Assembly: GCA_000634515.1 (NCBI GenBank)
Contig: JFNU01000202.1
Location: 310,001 to 374,000 of the forward strand
Origin: Prochlorococcus sp. scB245a_520K10
GTDB lineage: Bacteria; Cyanobacteriota; Cyanobacteriia; PCC-6307; Cyanobiaceae
Length of the DNA stretch: 64,000 nucleotides
Direction of reading: 5' to 3'
The notes beneath the pieces are model-generated. The model was not told the DNA's origin, made no database searches, and saw nothing but the letters and a program-made list of their open reading frames with translations. Shown one piece after another: positions 44,496 to 54,047 of the stretch (within the stretch, counting starts at the first letter, position 1; the number at the start of each line of letters is the position of its first letter). A program made the translations under genes and the position numbers.

Positions 44496-47400
44496 TTGAG
44501 ATTGGTACATATCAATCAGGTCGAGTTTGAAAATTTTAAATCTTTTGGGGGAAGTGTAAAAATTCCTCTTGAAGAAGGCTTTACAGTGGTTACGGGGCCT
44601 AACGGTTCTGGTAAAAGTAATATTTTAGATGGAATTTTGTTCTGTTTAGGTTTAGCTAATAGCAGAGGGATGAGGGCAGAAAGATTACCAGATCTAATAA
44701 ATAACTCTAAAGTTAAAGAGGGTAAGTCATCCGAAACATTTGTATCAGTAAGATTTAATATTAAAGATTGGTCTCCCAGAGAGGAACTTCAGCCCTTGGA
44801 ACTAGAAGAAGAAGAAATTGCTCTTAATAAGGGTCAAAAAGAATGGGTAGTTTCTAGAAAATTAAGGCTTATGCCTGGCGGTTCTTATGCTTCAACTTAC
44901 ACTTCTGATGGAAAACAATGTACCTTGCAACAAATACAGAGAATACTAAGAGATATTAGTGTTGATCCCGAGGGCAGCAATGTTGTTATGCAAGGTGATG
45001 TAACAAGAATAGTTTCAATGAATAATAAGGAGAGGAGAAATCTTATTGATGAATTAGCAGGAGTTGCACTTTTTGATACAAGAATAGAACAAACTAATGC
45101 AAAATTAAATGATGTTTTCGAAAGACAAGAAAGGTGTGAAATTTTAGAAAATGAATTGCAATCCAGTAAAAATAAGCTTGAAAAAGAATGTGAAAAAGCT
45201 AAACGATATAAAGATTTAAAGGCAAAACTTCTTCAAATAAGGGAATTAGAAAAAGTTCTTATTTTTGATAAACAAGTTAAGCATGTTGAATCTATAGAGA
45301 AAAAACAAACTGAAATTGAAAAAAATATAATATTATTTAATGAACAAAAAGAATCTATTAATAAAGAAATATCAGTTTTAGAAGGTGCTTTAAAAATTCT
45401 GGTTGCTGAGCTTAAGGAAAAAGGAGAGGAAAAATTGATAAAAGTAAATTCTGATATTGGAAGTATTAATTCTAGCTTGAGAGAACTTGATAGGATATCA
45501 AGTTTAAATAAAGAAGAGGGCATTAAATTACAAAAGCAAAGAGATGAAATTGCAATATCTAAGAGGAACATCGAGTCAGAAAAGATGAGAAAAGAAAATT
45601 TTGATGATAATTTTTTAAATAAATTGAACTTGCAGATTGATGATCTTACATCAAAACATAAATTATCCAGAAAAAAACTGTCTGATGCAGCTGGAGAATC
45701 TGGAGAATTCTCAAAACAAAGTATTAAATTAAATGCTGATCTTGAAAGTATAAAAAATAAAATTAATCCTTTAGAAATAAATAAAAGGAAAGTTGAAGAA
45801 GAAATGATTCAAAATAATATTCAAAAAGAGGCAATATCTTCTCAGATTGAAGCTTTAGCTTTAGAAAAGCAGAAACTTTTAGAGGGAAATCAAATAAAAA
45901 AAGAGACATCTGAAATAAATAACAATAACTTGGCAAGTAATAGCTCTGAAATTAATTCTTTAAAAAATGAAATTGATTTATTAAATAAAACTAAAATAAG
46001 GCTAAACGACGAGCAATTAAGGCTTGAAAAGGATTTATCTAGATTTGAAAGTAGAAAGGAAGCTTTAAATGAATCCAGAGGTTCATACGCTCTTAGAATT
46101 CTTTTAGAAGCAGGGTTAGAGGGTATACATGGTTATGTAGCTCAACTTGGCGAGGTCAGTGAGAAAAATAGATATGCATTAGAAATTGCTGCTGGAAACA
46201 GACTCGGACAAATAGTTGTTGACAATGATCATATTGCAGCTAAAGCAATTGAAATTCTTAAAAAGAAGAAAGCGGGACGATTAACTTTTTTGCCTTTAAA
46301 TAGAATTAAAAGTCAAAAGAATAATTATGCAATTTCAAGATTTGAAAATAATAGAGAGCCTGGATTTATTGATAAAGCCATAAATCTTATTACTTTTGAT
46401 AAAGTTTATTCAAATGTTTTTAGATATGTTTTTGGAGATACTTTGGTTTTTTCAGACTTAGCCTCAGCTAGGTTGTCTAAACAAAAAAATAGGTTGGTTA
46501 CTTTAGGTGGTGAATTATTAGAAGCAAGTGGTGCTATTACAGGAGGTAGCAAGTTAAATAAAGATTTAGCTTATAGATTTGGAGTTAATAATGATCTTGA
46601 TGAATCTAATCCTATAAAAGAAAGATTATTGGTTATCGCAGAAGCTTTAAAAGAGTCTAATAATAATTTGATCATGAAAAATAGTAAACTCAATAAATTA
46701 AATTTAAACCGCAGTCAAATAATAGAAGATTGTGCTTCATTTAATAAAGAAATTGAAGTAAATCAAAATTCTCTTGAAGTTGTAATGAAAAGAATTGAAG
46801 ACCTTAAATCGAGATTAAATAAACTTGATAGTGCTAATAATTTATTAGTAGAGGATCTAGATGGTTTAGAAAATGAATTGAAGCCTTATCATGATAAGTC
46901 TGATCAATTACAAATCATTCTTAAGGAGAATTATGAAAAAAATCAAAAATCATCATTAATAGCTTTCAATAACGATTTTAATAATCTTGATAAAAAACTC
47001 GAATTACTTATTAAGGAGAGAGATACATTACTAGATAAAAAAAATCAATTTGCTTTAAATAAAGAGCGTATCAATAATTCATTAAAAATAACTTTATTAC
47101 AAGAAAAAAACTTGCAGGAATCTATCAAACAACTTTCAATTTCCCATAGTGAATGGATAGAAAAAAGAGATAAATTTAAAAAAGAGCTTTTAGTTCTCGA
47201 TAATCAAAAACATTCCCTAGAGAAGGATTTAGGTTTATTAAGAAGGAAAAGAGATGAATTAAACACTTCAATTTCAAATAAAAGGCAAGAATATAATAAC
47301 TTTTTATTGAAGCTTGAATATCTTGAAAGGGATATCAATTCTCTTAAGGAAGAGATGAGGAGTGAGAAAATAAAATTAGAAAATTATAAAAAAGATCTAC

Positions 47401-48086
47401 CTAATCCTTCCCCGGAGTTTGGAGAATATGAAGGGAAGAGTCTTGAATCTTTGCAATCAGAAATCTCGATCATAAATGCAAAACTACAAAGCTTAGAACC
47501 TGTAAATATGTTGGCTCTTGATGAATTAGAAGAATTAATTGAGAGATTAAATGGTTTACGTGAAAAATTAGAGATTCTATCTAATGAAAGATCTGAATTA
47601 TTGCTGAGAATAGAAACTGTATCTACTATGCGTCAAGAGGCTTTTATGCAAGCATTTGTAGAAGTTGATAAACACTTTAGAGAAATTTTTGCCAATTTAT
47701 CAGATGGAGATGGTTTCCTTCAGCTTGAAAATCCTAATTCTCCTTTGGAAGGAGGCTTAACTTTAGTAGCCCATCCTAAGGGGAAAAATGTCAGAAGATT
47801 GGCCTCTATGTCAGGTGGTGAAAAATCATTAACGGCTTTAAGTTTTTTATTTGCATTGCAAAAGTATAAACCTTCACCTTTTTATGCATTGGATGAGGTT
47901 GATAGCTTTTTAGATGGTATTAATGTTGAAAGGTTGTCCAAATTAATATCTAATCAGTCATCAAATGCTCAATTTATAGTCGTAAGTCATAGAAGGCCTA
48001 TGATAAGTGCGTCTGAACGAACAATTGGTGTTGCGCAAGCGAGAGGTGCTAATACTCAAGTTGTTGGGTTACCAAATGCTGCATAA
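44496..48086 (+). CDS. smc: Chromosome segregation protein SMC
   Basis: Condensin ATPase for chromosome compaction. Head: Walker A GPNGSGKSN (34-42). Two long coiled coils flank the hinge (GIHGYVAQLGEV and GRLTFLPLNRIK region). The C-terminal head has signature MSGGEKSLTALSFLFAL and Walker B FYALDEVDSFLDG. At 1196 aa it is full length. The start is TTG 44496 or TTG 44502. No scpA or scpB lies beside it. An adjacent PRC-barrel gene follows 45 bp later. Confidence 0.97.
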   Translation: MRLVHINQVEFENFKSFGGSVKIPLEEGFTVVTGPNGSGKSNILDGILFCLGLANSRGMRAERLPDLINNSKVKEGKSSETFVSVRFNIKDWSPREELQPLELEEEEIALNKGQKEWVVSRKLRLMPGGSYASTYTSDGKQCTLQQIQRILRDISVDPEGSNVVMQGDVTRIVSMNNKERRNLIDELAGVALFDTRIEQTNAKLNDVFERQERCEILENELQSSKNKLEKECEKAKRYKDLKAKLLQIRELEKVLIFDKQVKHVESIEKKQTEIEKNIILFNEQKESINKEISVLEGALKILVAELKEKGEEKLIKVNSDIGSINSSLRELDRISSLNKEEGIKLQKQRDEIAISKRNIESEKMRKENFDDNFLNKLNLQIDDLTSKHKLSRKKLSDAAGESGEFSKQSIKLNADLESIKNKINPLEINKRKVEEEMIQNNIQKEAISSQIEALALEKQKLLEGNQIKKETSEINNNNLASNSSEINSLKNEIDLLNKTKIRLNDEQLRLEKDLSRFESRKEALNESRGSYALRILLEAGLEGIHGYVAQLGEVSEKNRYALEIAAGNRLGQIVVDNDHIAAKAIEILKKKKAGRLTFLPLNRIKSQKNNYAISRFENNREPGFIDKAINLITFDKVYSNVFRYVFGDTLVFSDLASARLSKQKNRLVTLGGELLEASGAITGGSKLNKDLAYRFGVNNDLDESNPIKERLLVIAEALKESNNNLIMKNSKLNKLNLNRSQIIEDCASFNKEIEVNQNSLEVVMKRIEDLKSRLNKLDSANNLLVEDLDGLENELKPYHDKSDQLQIILKENYEKNQKSSLIAFNNDFNNLDKKLELLIKERDTLLDKKNQFALNKERINNSLKITLLQEKNLQESIKQLSISHSEWIEKRDKFKKELLVLDNQKHSLEKDLGLLRRKRDELNTSISNKRQEYNNFLLKLEYLERDINSLKEEMRSEKIKLENYKKDLPNPSPEFGEYEGKSLESLQSEISIINAKLQSLEPVNMLALDELEELIERLNGLREKLEILSNERSELLLRIETVSTMRQEAFMQAFVEVDKHFREIFANLSDGDGFLQLENPNSPLEGGLTLVAHPKGKNVRRLASMSGGEKSLTALSFLFALQKYKPSPFYALDEVDSFLDGINVERLSKLISNQSSNAQFIVVSHRRPMISASERTIGVAQARGANTQVVGLPNAA

Positions 48087-48131
48087 ACACACTTTTTAAA
48101 ATTTATACGTCAGAATGAAAAAAAGGTATTT

Positions 48132-49169
48132 ATGAGTTTGTCTAACACATCTGCGAATAAGAATCGTCCTAATTCTGTTCCTAGCGAACGTTTATGGTTA
48201 AGGTCAGAATTGATGGGAACACAAGTTATAACTACTGATACTGGGAAGCGTTTAGGTGTAGTTGGCGAAGTCGTTGTTGATATTGATAGAAGAGAAGTAG
48301 TTGCTTTGGGTCTTAGAGATAATCCACTTACAAGATTTTTGCCGGGCTTACCAAAATGGATGCCCTTAGAAAGTATAAAGCAAGTTGGAGATGTCATATT
48401 AGTGGACTCTCTGGATTCATTGAGTGAAGGTTTTTCTCCAGAAAGATATGGGAAGGTAATTAATTGTCAGGTGATTACAGAATCTGGACAACTTTTGGGG
48501 AGGGTTCTAGGTTTTTCTTTTGATATTGAGACTGGGGATTTGATTTCTCTTGTAATGGGTGCAGTTGGTGTCCCCCTTTTAGGTGAGGGAGTTCTAAGTA
48601 CTTGGGAAATTCCTGTTGAGGAAATAGTGAGTAGTGGTACGGATAGGATTATTGTTTATGAAGGTGCTGAAGAGAAATTGAACCAATTAAGTAGTGGATT
48701 ACTCGAGAAACTTGGAGTAGGAGGTTCTTCCTGGGAAGAAAGGGAATTAAATGGATACTCAGCAAATCTTGTACCAGTTGAGAATCAGTTACTTTCTGGT
48801 TCGGAATCTGAAGAACAAAATAATTTAATTGAAGAATATGAAGAAGAAGTTTTCGAGCAAGATGATTATGATGATGAAGAACTTGAATATGTTGAAATAG
48901 AGAATTCTTCTGAAGAAATTAATAATAGAAAAAAGCTATATATGGAGAATGATTATTCTAGTCAGAATGAGAATTTAAATAATATTAATCAAATAGATGA
49001 AGAAAAAAAAATTGATCTTAAACAAAAGCAAAAATCAAATACTAATTTGGCATCGAAAAGACCAATTCAAAATGCAAAAGAAACTTTAGATATTGAACCA
49101 GTAGATGAGAAAAATTTAGTTAAAGACAATAAAAAATCAGAAAACTTTGAAATTGACGATCCATGGTAA
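48132..49169 (+). CDS. PRC-barrel domain protein with acidic tail
   Basis: Two PRC-barrel domains: about residues 20-95 (LGVVGEVVVDIDRREVVALGL) and about 105-180 (LLGRVLGFSFDIETGDLISLVM). From about 210 on, the chain is low-complexity and Glu/Asp/Asn-rich with KK-containing stretches, with no catalytic motif. PRC barrels are found in RimM and in photosynthetic H-subunits, and bind partners rather than catalyse. The function is unknown. It ends directly against the LpxB-like gene on the other strand. Confidence 0.8.
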   Translation: MSLSNTSANKNRPNSVPSERLWLRSELMGTQVITTDTGKRLGVVGEVVVDIDRREVVALGLRDNPLTRFLPGLPKWMPLESIKQVGDVILVDSLDSLSEGFSPERYGKVINCQVITESGQLLGRVLGFSFDIETGDLISLVMGAVGVPLLGEGVLSTWEIPVEEIVSSGTDRIIVYEGAEEKLNQLSSGLLEKLGVGGSSWEERELNGYSANLVPVENQLLSGSESEEQNNLIEEYEEEVFEQDDYDDEELEYVEIENSSEEINNRKKLYMENDYSSQNENLNNINQIDEEKKIDLKQKQKSNTNLASKRPIQNAKETLDIEPVDEKNLVKDNKKSENFEIDDPW

Positions 49170-50438
49170 TTATGAGAGTTTTCTTAATGAATTAAAAATT
49201 ATATAAGCAAGTTTCTTAGCAGCACCTTTACTCCCTCTTTCTTTAAGCAAATTATCACTAATACTTTTTAATCTATTCTTATTTTTAATTAGAAATAATA
49301 CTTCTTTTGCAATTTCTCTAGGCGAAATATTTCCTATCCTTTCTGGGACAATAAATTTTTTTGCTTTAATATTTGGCCAAGCAAAAAATTTCTTTTTTTT
49401 TAAATATAAAGATTTAACTATAAAAGTCAGAAATTTATTTATAAATGAAATTTTTCCAATTACTCCAAAAATGCCATCCCAAGCATTCATCATATTTAAA
49501 TGTTGAGTTGGGAGTAAAACTAACATTGGAAGAGAAATTGCAGCTAATTCTGCAGTATTTGCTCCCACAGTTGTAATCGCTAGATCACATTCTTTTAGTA
49601 TTTCATAGCAAGGATTTTTCTCAATTAGATAAATTTTTGTATTGTTTGATGTTTCAATAACAGAATCAAAAAAGGGGTCTTGAATGTTCTTAATTGTTTT
49701 GATTTTTGATGAGTAATATTTTGTAATAGGATTTTTTTCACTTTGGAAGAATAAATATTCACTTTTATTGGTGGTTGGGGCAATGGGGATTATAAAATTT
49801 ATATTTTGATTTTTTCTAGCTATATGATCAGCTAACTCTAAGAAAAATGGAATTCCAATAGAGAGCTTGGCTTTTTTAGAGCCAGGCAATAAGGCAAGGT
49901 ATTTTTTTTCTTTATTTTTTAATGATATTTCACTATTTAGTTTGATATCTGCCATTAAATCACCTATTACTTGACATTTATTTTTATGTCTTTTAGGAAT
50001 TAATTCTTTCACTTTTTTATTCATAGCTGCAATTTCGTTTGTCCATTGAGGCCATCTTGAAATCCACTCAGCATATGTGATGTTCATATAACCTAATCTT
50101 TTAGCTAATAAAATGCTCCAAAATTGATCTCCCCCAAGGAAGATAACTATACCTTTTTTTGGCCAATGAGCAAAAGAAAATGGTTTTATTAATAATTTCC
50201 AAAAACAGTTTGATTTTGTTATCAATTCGAATTTATTCCATGAATTTGCAACTGTGTATTCTTTACCAGTCGCATTTGGGCAAGGAACTAGGATTAACCT
50301 AAGAATTAAATCTAGTTTATCGGTATCACATAAGGATTTATTTATTTTGTAAAGTTCTTCTACTACAGGTCTTACCCATGTAGCTAATTCTCCAGGACCA
50401 TTAGAAACTATAACTACTGCAAGTGATTTTTTTTTCAT
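49170..50438 (-). CDS. LpxB-like glycosyltransferase-family protein
   Basis: From ATG 50438 the protein is 422 aa. SNGPGELATWVRPVVEEL at the start and TTVGANTAELAAISLPMLVLLPTQH near the C-terminus match the GT19/lipid-A-disaccharide synthase-like group of cyanobacteria. This subset is divergent from true LpxB. The frame stays open upstream through the tRNA-Leu, an artefact; ATG 50459 is an alternative start. It is 26 bases behind the tRNA and likely read in the same transcript. The sugar acceptor is unknown. Confidence 0.75.
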   Translation of the reverse strand: MKKKSLAVVIVSNGPGELATWVRPVVEELYKINKSLCDTDKLDLILRLILVPCPNATGKEYTVANSWNKFELITKSNCFWKLLIKPFSFAHWPKKGIVIFLGGDQFWSILLAKRLGYMNITYAEWISRWPQWTNEIAAMNKKVKELIPKRHKNKCQVIGDLMADIKLNSEISLKNKEKKYLALLPGSKKAKLSIGIPFFLELADHIARKNQNINFIIPIAPTTNKSEYLFFQSEKNPITKYYSSKIKTIKNIQDPFFDSVIETSNNTKIYLIEKNPCYEILKECDLAITTVGANTAELAAISLPMLVLLPTQHLNMMNAWDGIFGVIGKISFINKFLTFIVKSLYLKKKKFFAWPNIKAKKFIVPERIGNISPREIAKEVLFLIKNKNRLKSISDNLLKERGSKGAAKKLAYIIFNSLRKLS

Positions 50439-50463
50439 TGCAGTTAAACCAGAATACATTAAA

Positions 50464-50545
50464 TGCGGACGGCGAGACTTGAACTCGCAAGGCCTAAGCC
50501 ACACGCTCCTTAGACGTGCGCGTCTACCAATTCCGCCACGTCCGC
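50464..50545 (-). tRNA. tRNA-Leu (anticodon read as AAG)
   Basis: Class II tRNA with acceptor stem GCGGACG/CGTCCGC and D-arm GCGGAATTGGTAGACGC. The anticodon arm is CACGT-CTAAGGA-GCGTG, the variable arm TGGCTTAGGCCTT and the T-arm GCGAGTTCAAGTCTCGC; the discriminator is A. The anticodon triplet is AAG by position (U33 then A34-A35-G36). CCA is not encoded. A34 would need deamination to inosine by TadA to read CUC/CUU/CUA broadly. The Leu identity fits the long variable arm and A73. Confidence 0.93.
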
Positions 50546-50587
50546 AAAGGGTTTTTGGCAACCGGCGGCTGTCTAAACCTTAAAAAT

Positions 50588-50593
50588 ATCATA
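50588..50593 (-). promoter_or_regulatory. Candidate -10 box for tRNA-Leu
   Basis: TATGAT on the minus strand, 43 bases before the tRNA 5' end. No good -35 at 17 bases. The implied leader contains the GC-rich block at 50557-50573. Confidence 0.3.
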
Positions 50594-50806
50594 CATTATT
50601 GACTGAAATAAGAATGCATTTTCCAGAGAGATTTTTGAAGGTTTTGAATTATTTTTCTATTGCATAAAACAAATATTTATACATATATAACGTTCTAGGT
50701 TGTATTGTAAAAAATGTCCTCTGATTACTAAAAAAATTTTGTTAATTATTTTGGCAAATAATTTTTTATTTTAAGTCATTTTCACTCCTTCAATTTAATT
50801 TATATA

Positions 50807-52156
50807 ATGGTTGAAAAAGTTTTAATTGCTAATCGTGGAGAAATAGCTTTACGAATTGTCAGAAGTTGTAGAGAACTAGGTATTGCAACAGTAGCAGTTT
50901 TTAGCACAGTAGATAAAAAAGCATTGCACGTCCAGCTTGCCGATGAAGCTGTTTGTGTTGGGGACTCGTTGAGTAATAAGAGTTATTTAAATATTCCAAA
51001 TATACTTGCTGCTGCTACATCGAGAGGGGTTGATGCTATTCATCCTGGTTATGGATTTCTTGCTGAAAATGATAAATTTGCTGAGATGTGTAATGATCAT
51101 GGCATTATTTTTATTGGCCCATCTCCTAAAGCTATTAGATCTATGGGAGATAAATCTACAGCTAAAGAAACTATGGAAGCAGTAGGGGTCCCAACAGTAC
51201 CTGGAAGTAAAGGCTTGCTATCTAATGTTGATGAGGCTTATAAATTGGCAGATGATATTGGCTATCCGGTAATTATCAAAGCGACTGCTGGAGGAGGTGG
51301 AAGAGGTATGAGGTTGGTTGAAAAAGCTGATAATCTAGAAAAAATGTTTAAAGCAGCTCAAGGTGAAGCAGAAGCAGCTTTTGGTAATGATGGTCTATAC
51401 ATGGAGAAATTCATAAAGAATCCAAGACATGTAGAAATTCAAATTTTGGCAGATAGGTCCGGTAATGTTGTTCATTTAGGAGAGCGAGATTGTTCAGTTC
51501 AAAGAAGACATCAGAAGTTATTGGAAGAGTCTCCTAGTCCTGCGATTAATACTGAACTAAGAAAAAAAATGGGAAATGCAGCTATTGCCGCTGCAAAAAG
51601 TATTAGTTACGAAGGCGCTGGTACAGTTGAATTTTTAGTTGATGATGATAATAATTTTTATTTCATGGAAATGAATACTAGGATTCAAGTTGAACATCCT
51701 GTCACAGAAATGGTTACAGGGGTTGACTTAATAGCTGAGCAAATTAAAATCGCAAGCGGTTCTAACTTGGAATTTAATCAAGATGATATACATTTAAATG
51801 GTCATGCCATTGAATGTAGAATAAACGCCGAAGATCCTTCTCATAATTTTCGGCCATCACCTGGAAAAATAACTGGTTGGCTTCCTCCTGGTGGCCCGGG
51901 AGTCAGAGTGGATAGTCATGTTTATACCGGTTACGAAATACCACCATTTTATGACTCTTTAATTGGTAAATTAATAGTCTGGGGAAAAGATCGTAATACT
52001 GCAATTAAACGTATGAATAGAGCTTTAAATGAATGTGCAGTAACTGGAATTCCTACTACAATTAATTTTCATTTAACCTTACTGAATAAAGTTAAATTTA
52101 AGGAAGGTAAAATACATACTAAATATGTTGAAGAAGAATTATTACCAAATTACTGA
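50807..52156 (+). CDS. accC: Biotin carboxylase subunit of acetyl-CoA carboxylase
   Basis: ATP-dependent carboxylation of biotin on AccB. ATP-grasp fold: [14 protein letters not shown] opening, [10 protein letters not shown], then [13 protein letters not shown] (glycine-rich ATP loop), [13 protein letters not shown] and the catalytic Arg region. At 449 aa it is full length. The 245-bp spacer before it holds the tRNA promoter region and an AT-rich stretch with no coding frame of note. Its 3' end is 18 bp from the YggT stop. Confidence 0.97.
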   Translation: MVEKVLIANRGEIALRIVRSCRELGIATVAVFSTVDKKALHVQLADEAVCVGDSLSNKSYLNIPNILAAATSRGVDAIHPGYGFLAENDKFAEMCNDHGIIFIGPSPKAIRSMGDKSTAKETMEAVGVPTVPGSKGLLSNVDEAYKLADDIGYPVIIKATAGGGGRGMRLVEKADNLEKMFKAAQGEAEAAFGNDGLYMEKFIKNPRHVEIQILADRSGNVVHLGERDCSVQRRHQKLLEESPSPAINTELRKKMGNAAIAAAKSISYEGAGTVEFLVDDDNNFYFMEMNTRIQVEHPVTEMVTGVDLIAEQIKIASGSNLEFNQDDIHLNGHAIECRINAEDPSHNFRPSPGKITGWLPPGGPGVRVDSHVYTGYEIPPFYDSLIGKLIVWGKDRNTAIKRMNRALNECAVTGIPTTINFHLTLLNKVKFKEGKIHTKYVEEELLPNY

Positions 52157-52174
52157 GGATTAATTAAAAGATAA

Positions 52175-52489
52175 CTAGGTGATATGAGTATGTAATGCAA
52201 GTTTTATAAGCCCTTGTTGACCAACTAAAATTTCTCTTAAAAAACTTATAACTCCAATCCAAATTACGGGTCCTACATCAACTCCTCCTATAGGGGGAAT
52301 TAATTTTCTCGTTAAATTAAGGATAGAGCTTGAAGGTATAGAAATTAATAACCACAAACCTTTATTTAATTCAATTTTTGGATACCAAGTAAGAATTAAT
52401 CTTATTAAAAAAACTATAGTTAAATATGATAGAGCAATTCCTAAACAAACATCTAAAATTTGGAGAGGGTTTTCAAACAAGGAAATCAC
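52175..52489 (-). CDS. YggT-family membrane protein
   Basis: A 104-aa protein with two hydrophobic parts: ALSYLTIVFLIRLILTWYP and the family-typical pair before and after LTRKLIPPIGGVDVGPVIW. In YggT homologues this PPxGGxD stretch is the defining feature. Function in cyanobacteria involves membrane organisation or nucleoid distribution (from family literature, not from this sequence). It faces psbX across 80 bp. Confidence 0.88.
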   Translation of the reverse strand: MISLFENPLQILDVCLGIALSYLTIVFLIRLILTWYPKIELNKGLWLLISIPSSSILNLTRKLIPPIGGVDVGPVIWIGVISFLREILVGQQGLIKLALHTHIT

Positions 52490-52569
52490 AATTATTTAAT
52501 TCATCTTAATAAATAACCCATTGAATCGTATTTAATTCGTATTATAAATTGAGAATTAAATATTTAAAA

Positions 52570-52755
52570 GTGTTTCAAATTTCAAATTTATTACTAGCTG
52601 CAGATTTTTCTGCTGAAGTTGCAAATAATTCCGCAGTTGGAATGATAGGGAGTTTTATTGCAGCTGCTTTACTTATCGTTATTCCAGCTACTGCATTTTT
52701 AATTTTTGTTAGTCAAAAAGACTCTCTTGATCGTACTTCTACTGGCAGACGCTAG
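52570..52755 (+). CDS. psbX: Photosystem II small subunit PsbX
   Basis: A 61-aa protein from GTG 52570; a TTG at 52549 would give 68 aa. The transmembrane segment [29 protein letters not shown] matches PsbX (single helix next to the QB pocket and cytochrome b559). The 20 or so residues before it are a longer N-terminus than in Synechocystis-type PsbX, seen in marine picocyanobacteria. It is followed by ycf66, a neighbour I recall for Prochlorococcus. Confidence 0.88.
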   Translation: MFQISNLLLAADFSAEVANNSAVGMIGSFIAAALLIVIPATAFLIFVSQKDSLDRTSTGRR

Positions 52756-52789
52756 TTTTTGTAGAAGTTTTAAGTACACTATATATATA

Positions 52790-52807
52790 GGGTGATTTAT
52801 ATCTCCC
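52790..52807 (+). terminator. Possible terminator after psbX
   Basis: GGGTGAT (52790-52796) pairs with ATCTCCC (52801-52807) with one mismatch around a 4-base loop, followed by only TTT. It sits between psbX and ycf66. Weak; it could alternatively be a processing or attenuation stem. Confidence 0.35.
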
Positions 52808-52835
52808 TTTAAATCATAAATTTTGGAGAAAGAAT

Positions 52836-53762
52836 GTGGTCAATGCTAGTCTAAATTGGGCCAGTATTGTTGGTATAGTTCTTGCGGTATGCGGAGGTGG
52901 ACTTTATTTTTTAAGGTCTTTTAAACCCGCATTAGCAAGAGATTATGATGTTTTCTTTGCCGCTATAGGACTTTTGTGCGGGGGAATATTATTTTTTCAA
53001 GGCTGGAGATTAGATCCTATCCTTCAGTTTGGTCAGTTTTTGTTGGCAGGAACTACAGTTTTTTTTGCATATGAAAGTGTTCGGTTGAGGGGAGTTGCTA
53101 CTGATCAAGCTAGAAGGTCATCTTATTTTGATGACGATTCTATTCCTGATGTCCCGAGAAATTCTAGAAGTCGATTTAATGAAGATTACGAAAGGTTTGA
53201 AGAATCGGAAAGACCATCTAGAAGATTTAAACCTCAAGAAGATGAGTTTGAAGATGACTATATGGAAGAAAGATCTCGCAGAAGAAATGTTTCAAGAGCT
53301 ATCCCTGCCTCTGCTGTAAGTAGAAGAAGGCCATCTTCAAGAGAAGCAAATCAGTTTAAAAATGATGAACCTATAAGAAGAAGGCAGACTTCTGAAGATA
53401 GAGATAGTAAGGAATCCGCAAGAAATAATTTTGGCGAGAGACGCAACTCATCTCGCAATGAGGTTAAAACAGGGTCAAGACCCAGCATGAATCGGAGAGT
53501 ATCTAGACAAGATAACATTTCTTCTTCTGATGATCCATCCCAGTTAAGAAAGAAATCTACAAGATCTTCTGTTAGGCAGCAAAGTGTAAAAGAGCAAGTA
53601 GAGGATGCATCATTTAAGGATGCTAATGCAGTAAAAAAACCTCGTGAGATTCGTAGAGTAAGCTCTTCATCTAGATCAAGCTCAAAAAATCAAAATAGTA
53701 GATACACAGTTGGAACAAACAAAAAGAAACCTAGAGATAACAGTTCTAGATTTGACGATTAA
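52836..53762 (+). CDS. ycf66: Ycf66-family protein
   Basis: An N-terminal Ycf66 region of about 90 residues, NWASIVGIVLAVCGGGLYFLRSFKPALARDYDVFF, contains two to three membrane segments. A 210-residue hydrophilic tail rich in Arg, Ser, Asp follows (RSRRR, SRRRPSSRE, RRQTSEDRDSK), probably disordered. Ycf66 is a cyanobacterial/chloroplast protein of unknown role. The start is GTG 52836, preceded by a purine-rich GGAGAAAGA. It ends one base before the convergent hli gene. Confidence 0.9.
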   Translation: MVNASLNWASIVGIVLAVCGGGLYFLRSFKPALARDYDVFFAAIGLLCGGILFFQGWRLDPILQFGQFLLAGTTVFFAYESVRLRGVATDQARRSSYFDDDSIPDVPRNSRSRFNEDYERFEESERPSRRFKPQEDEFEDDYMEERSRRRNVSRAIPASAVSRRRPSSREANQFKNDEPIRRRQTSEDRDSKESARNNFGERRNSSRNEVKTGSRPSMNRRVSRQDNISSSDDPSQLRKKSTRSSVRQQSVKEQVEDASFKDANAVKKPREIRRVSSSSRSSSKNQNSRYTVGTNKKKPRDNSSRFDD

Positions 53763-53763
53763 T

Positions 53764-54039
53764 TTATAAGATGCCTGCCCATTGTAGAAATGGTTGCTGA
53801 CTAAATAATTCAATCAATATTATTGCTAGGAATCCTATCATTGCGAATCTTCCATTAGTTATTTCCGAATAACTACTCCATCCAAATTTATATTCATCTT
53901 CTATAAGTTTTGCTTTTTCATCAAGTTTATTATCTCCAGTTAGTTCATTGATATAATTTTCATTTTTCTGCTCTTCTGTAGAACTATCAGTCTCTAAATT
54001 TGTGACTTCTGAGTTAGTTTGTTCTTTTTTAGAATTCAT
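53764..54039 (-). CDS. High-light-inducible protein (Hli/CAB-type)
   Basis: The 91-aa protein has an acidic N-terminal extension of about 50 residues and then one LHC-type helix. Its signature is FGWSSYSEITNGRFAMIGFLA, with the Glu and Asn/Arg pair that binds chlorophyll. Hlips bind chlorophyll and carotenoid, protect photosystem II assembly intermediates and quench energy. The N-terminal extension is longer than in minimal Hlips. It is 8 bp downstream of the ABC transporter gene, so probably in the same transcript. Confidence 0.92.
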   Translation of the reverse strand: MNSKKEQTNSEVTNLETDSSTEEQKNENYINELTGDNKLDEKAKLIEDEYKFGWSSYSEITNGRFAMIGFLAIILIELFSQQPFLQWAGIL

Positions 54040-54047
54040 TTTTTTTG

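Noticed and set aside
45233..45571. 112-aa frame antisense to smc
   Set aside because: Reflects the Leu/Lys-rich coiled-coil codons on the other strand; no support.
48110..48397. 95-aa antisense frame at the PRC-barrel gene
   Set aside because: Lies wholly over a real gene with good family motifs.
50465..50561. N-terminal extension of the LpxB-like gene
   Set aside because: This part is the tRNA-Leu read as codons; starts at 50459 or 50438 fit.
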